Source: Planctopirus ephydatiae | GTDB lineage: Bacteria > Planctomycetota > Planctomycetia > Planctomycetales > Planctomycetaceae | Length of the DNA: 64,000 nucleotides | Direction of reading: 5' to 3' | Assembly: GCF_007752345.1 (NCBI RefSeq) | Contig: NZ_CP036299.1 | Location: 4,622,001 to 4,686,000 of the forward strand | Shown: in pieces, positions 61,626 through 64,000 of the stretch | Layout: each line of letters starts with the position of its first letter | Numbering within the stretch: the first letter of the stretch is position 1 | The notes under the pieces: model-generated | The model's input: the letters and a program-made list of their open reading frames with translations, nothing else | What the model was told of the DNA's origin: nothing | Databases searched by the model: none | Program-made: the position numbers and the translations under genes

Positions 61626-61907
61626 TTATTCTGAGGAGTCAGCAGCTTTCGTCGAAGTCGATTGCTCATTGACAGACGCCGCATTGGCAGGCTGGGATGA
61701 GGTAGCGATCACTGGTGCAGCCACCTCGGCGGGTGGCGGAATGACGTCTTCCGCAATTCTTTTCACTGTGGGGATTTGAGTAGCACCACCTCCACAACCG
61801 GAGATGCAGCAGATCATCATGCCCAGAAGTACGAGGAAGTTCACCTGAGATCGAAACCAGCGAGAATGACTGGCAGCCCAATGGTCATCATGCAGCATGC
61901 AGAACAC
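61626..61907 (-). CDS. Small lipoprotein, first gene of the oxidase operon
   Basis: The 93-residue protein has a hydrophobic segment and lipobox CISGC (lipidated Cys38), followed by a short Ala/Pro/Ser-rich region. I do not recognise the mature part. An internal Met at residue 4 is a possible start. Because it heads the oxidase operon, a role in oxidase assembly or in anchoring is possible but unsupported by sequence. Confidence 0.6.
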   Translation of the reverse strand: MFCMLHDDHWAASHSRWFRSQVNFLVLLGMMICCISGCGGGATQIPTVKRIAEDVIPPPAEVAAPVIATSSQPANAASVNEQSTSTKAADSSE

Positions 61908-62338
61908 TCCCCTGTTGATAGATCAACGTCAGTCGAATTGTTGGATTGTGGCCTGTCGAAAAATCAGTGACAACTGATTGTGGCTGCCAATTGCCATGTT
62001 TCCCAAAGCCAAGAAGTTTTATATCGTCAATTCGGGCGAATCTGGCGACTATGAACTCGACTGAAGACATAATCTCATCTGACGTTGCGCAAAATCTCAA
62101 ACCAGGATTTCCCTGAATCAAAAAAGGGTGCGTGTCGGCCTGGGCAGTCTTTTTCGCTTTCAGGAGCCATCCCCTCCGTTGAACTGTCAACCAGACCCTC
62201 ATGAGAAACACCGTAACTCATTACTGTCAAATACCTTACTCTACACAAATTTGATCTAACAGATGTTCAGCCTGTGCATCATGAAGATGCAACGAACTCA
62301 AACGGCTGCCATCCACGGGAAACAGGATCATCTCTGCC
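61908..62338. promoter_or_regulatory. Divergent region upstream of the oxidase operon
   Basis: This gap of about 430 bases should hold the promoter of the cytochrome oxidase operon and that of the plus-strand secreted protein. A minus-strand frame (62211-61888) crosses it and overlaps the lipoprotein start but shows no family features. I could not assign a promoter. Confidence 0.35.
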
Positions 62339-63565
62339 ATGAATTTCCACCCACTCTCCAGACCGCAAAGAGATTCTGTGATTCCACTTACGTTGTTCCG
62401 AAGCTGGTTGACTGGTATCGCTTCCTGGGTCGCATTTTTGATCCTCGGCATGACTTCTCATGGTGCATGGACTGCCCATTGCCCATTCTGCCCGCCATCG
62501 CAACCGACTTATGCCGAACATCTGGCCAACAGTGATGTCGCCATTCTGGTGCAATGGAAAGGCCAGAAGGTGCATTCTGAACAGGAAGCCACGACAACTT
62601 TTGAAATTGTCGATCTCCTCAAGGGGGACCCGAAGGATTGGAAAAAGGGGGGAGAAGTCTCCGTCCCTTATGCCCGAGATGGACAGCCAGGCGACCTCCT
62701 CCTCCTCATGGGGCAGGCCGATGCCAGTCAGAAAGAAAAAAACACGAATTGGGTTCTCGTGCAAGAAGTCAATGAAGTGCTTTATGGATACATTCGTAAA
62801 GCCCCCCCACTTGAGGAGAAGAATACCAGGCGTCTGGAGTTTTATTGGCAGGGGCTTGAATCTCTCGATCCGGAAATCGGCAACGATGCTTTTGCCGAAT
62901 TCAGTCGGGCCACCTACGCCGATGTCGCCTCCATCAAAGCCGTCTATCAACCCGAGAAATTACGGCAGTGGCTGCGATCCGAACAGGTTCTCCCTATTCG
63001 GAAAGGTATTTATGCCATGATGTTAGGGCTTGTTGGCAACGGTGAAGATGCCACCTGGATGCTTGAAGAAATCCTGCGTCCTGTCGAACCCCAGGAAACA
63101 CGCCTCGGAATTGACGGCATGATGGCAGGCTTTGTCCTGCTCGAAGGTCAGACGGGCCTCGAGAAGATCTGCCACGCCAAACTCGACAACCCCCAGACTT
63201 CACCTGCCGAACTCTACGCCACCGTGAATCTGCTGCGTTTCCTCTGGGAAGAGAATCCCCTCCATCTGACGCCTGAGATCCTCCGCAACCAGCTACGCAA
63301 ACTATTATCCAAAAAAGAATTAGGTGAAGTTGCTCTGGTCGATCTGGCCCGTTGGAAAGACTGGGGAGCCTGGCCGATGATTCAAGCTCAATGGGGACAG
63401 GGCGCTTTCTCGAACACGACGGGAAAACAGAAAATCGTCCAGTTCGCACAGACCATGCTCAAAGACCAGAACTGGGGTGATCCCCAGTCCCGCCAGGCCG
63501 TTCAAGACTTTATCGACCGGAATCCATTGCCCAAATCTCCATTTCTGCCTCTACCAACCCCCTGA
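62339..63565 (+). CDS. Secreted protein of unknown function with CPFC motif
   Basis: The 408-residue protein has a signal-like hydrophobic segment (about residues 22-38) and, right after it, HCPFCPPSQPTYAEHL, a CxxC pair close to the presumed mature start. The first third contains SDVAILVQWKG, FEIVDLLKGDP and GDLLLLMGQ, recalling secreted domains that bind or coat surfaces. The rest is helical with repeat-like character (about 160-400). I do not recognise a family with certainty. No operon partner is evident; a small hairpin lies after the stop. Confidence 0.65.
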   Translation: MNFHPLSRPQRDSVIPLTLFRSWLTGIASWVAFLILGMTSHGAWTAHCPFCPPSQPTYAEHLANSDVAILVQWKGQKVHSEQEATTTFEIVDLLKGDPKDWKKGGEVSVPYARDGQPGDLLLLMGQADASQKEKNTNWVLVQEVNEVLYGYIRKAPPLEEKNTRRLEFYWQGLESLDPEIGNDAFAEFSRATYADVASIKAVYQPEKLRQWLRSEQVLPIRKGIYAMMLGLVGNGEDATWMLEEILRPVEPQETRLGIDGMMAGFVLLEGQTGLEKICHAKLDNPQTSPAELYATVNLLRFLWEENPLHLTPEILRNQLRKLLSKKELGEVALVDLARWKDWGAWPMIQAQWGQGAFSNTTGKQKIVQFAQTMLKDQNWGDPQSRQAVQDFIDRNPLPKSPFLPLPTP

Positions 63566-63595
63566 GTATTTGACACTGCACCCAATGAGTAATTC

Positions 63596-63612
63596 TCCCC
63601 GATAGACGGGGA
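63596..63612 (+). terminator. Short hairpin after the CPFC protein gene
   Basis: TCCCCG (63596-63601) pairs with CGGGGA (63607-63612), loop ATAGA, 30 bases past the stop. The flanks allow a little further pairing. It is a weak terminator candidate; nothing else stands out in the 330-base gap up to 63898. Confidence 0.35.
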
Positions 63613-63897
63613 AAGAAAGTCAACCCTCTTGATACTTGCAAAAGTGCAGGATCAGGAAGTCTGGTCAGCCCCCTTTCGTGTGGATATGATCAATTTTGGA
63701 AAGTGGTGACGGAGAGTCTCTGTCCACAGACTGTTTTGTCGAGAGAACTCGATTTTCCGAGAAATCAGTGGTTGCTGCGAAATCATCGATTTCTATCTAC
63801 GCCTGAAACTGAGTTTGGGAGATACTGCCGGTTAAGACAGGGCTGACCATTCAGGTAGCCGCTCAATTTGTGCTCTTCCGTTTCGGATTGGATATTC

Positions 63898-64000
63898 ATG
63901 GCATCGCGACCACCACAGCTTTCTCCAGGCGAATTCGTCGTGGGCGATACCTCGATCACGGTGAAGCAACCGTCATTGCAATACCGCGGTTACCGTGTCG
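63898..64000 (+). CDS. Start of a gene cut by the window end
   Basis: An ATG at 63898 opens 34 codons that remain open to the end of the window, beginning MASRPPQLSPGEFVVGDT. There is no clear ribosome-binding site. The visible part has no signal peptide and no recognisable motif, so no function is proposed. Confidence 0.45.
   Translation, partial: MASRPPQLSPGEFVVGDTSITVKQPSLQYRGYRV

Noticed and set aside
61888-62211. A 107-codon minus-strand frame upstream of the oxidase operon
   Set aside because: It overlaps the start of the small lipoprotein gene, has no ribosome site or family features, and lies where the operon promoter should be.

Overview
The window looks like a chromosomal segment from a member of the Planctomycetota, probably a Planctopirus/Rubinisphaera-like Planctomycetales. 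That placement rests on gene families that are strongly planctomycete: a large PSCyt1-DUF1549-PSD1 protein, a Tat-exported DUF1501 protein, DUF1080, several secreted PQQ-type beta-propellers, a DUF116/prenyl-synthase fusion, and a short secreted pilin-like protein of a type I associate with planctomycetes. Base composition looks moderate in G+C and fairly even, with AT-rich patches near 19.1-19.65 kb and 47.05-47.27 kb. I saw no rRNA, tRNA, CRISPR array, integrase or insertion sequence.

Layout. 0-11.3 kb holds housekeeping and envelope genes: glutathione peroxidase, a membrane metallophosphoesterase overlapping a DgkA-type lipid kinase, an SGNH esterase, a NagA-like deacetylase, a D-threonine-aldolase-fold PLP enzyme, a DUF116/polyprenyl-synthase fusion, a ligase-associated-type exonuclease of the metallo-beta-lactamase fold, a DUF202 protein and a hypoxanthine phosphoribosyltransferase. 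11.3-19.1 kb holds a cyanophycinase-like peptidase, a large lipoprotein with a thioredoxin-like CPPC site, a large secreted protein of unknown function and a small endonuclease/exonuclease/phosphatase-fold enzyme. 19.7-26.0 kb is a one-direction chaperone cluster on the minus strand: groEL (GGM and His tail), groES, a second groEL (no GGM tail), dnaJ, grpE and an FmdB-type zinc ribbon. 26.4-33.8 kb holds a sugar isomerase-like TIM barrel, an esterase coupled to a MOT1-type molybdate transporter, a hot-dog thioesterase, a sigma-54 response regulator and a mannose-1-phosphate guanylyltransferase. 33.8-42 kb is a run of secreted DUF1080 and PQQ-propeller proteins plus an iron-type alcohol dehydrogenase. 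42.5-52.2 kb has an FHA protein, an MBL hydrolase, the DUF1501/PSD1 pair with a nucleotidyltransferase between them, and a nucleoside-permease-like MFS transporter. 52.5-53.2 kb is a self-contained unit for a secreted pilin-like protein. 53.3-61.9 kb is a complete aa3-type cytochrome oxidase operon on the minus strand, with both heme A biosynthesis genes and a diheme cytochrome c lipoprotein. The window ends in a secreted protein of unknown function and the start of a truncated gene.

Of most interest are a small family of hairpin elements, each headed by GTGTGCC (near 3.48, 8.78 and 44.67 kb), one of which adjoins a 16-bp tandem array that resembles its own head sequence; the DUF116/prenyl-synthase fusion with an altered second aspartate motif; the two structurally different GroELs around a single GroES; a cytochrome oxidase of the A2 (YS) type whose subunit III carries an insertion of about 150 residues; and a nucleotidyltransferase in an AT-rich setting between the PSD1 and DUF1501 genes. 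All function calls come from reading motifs by eye; no database search was run.
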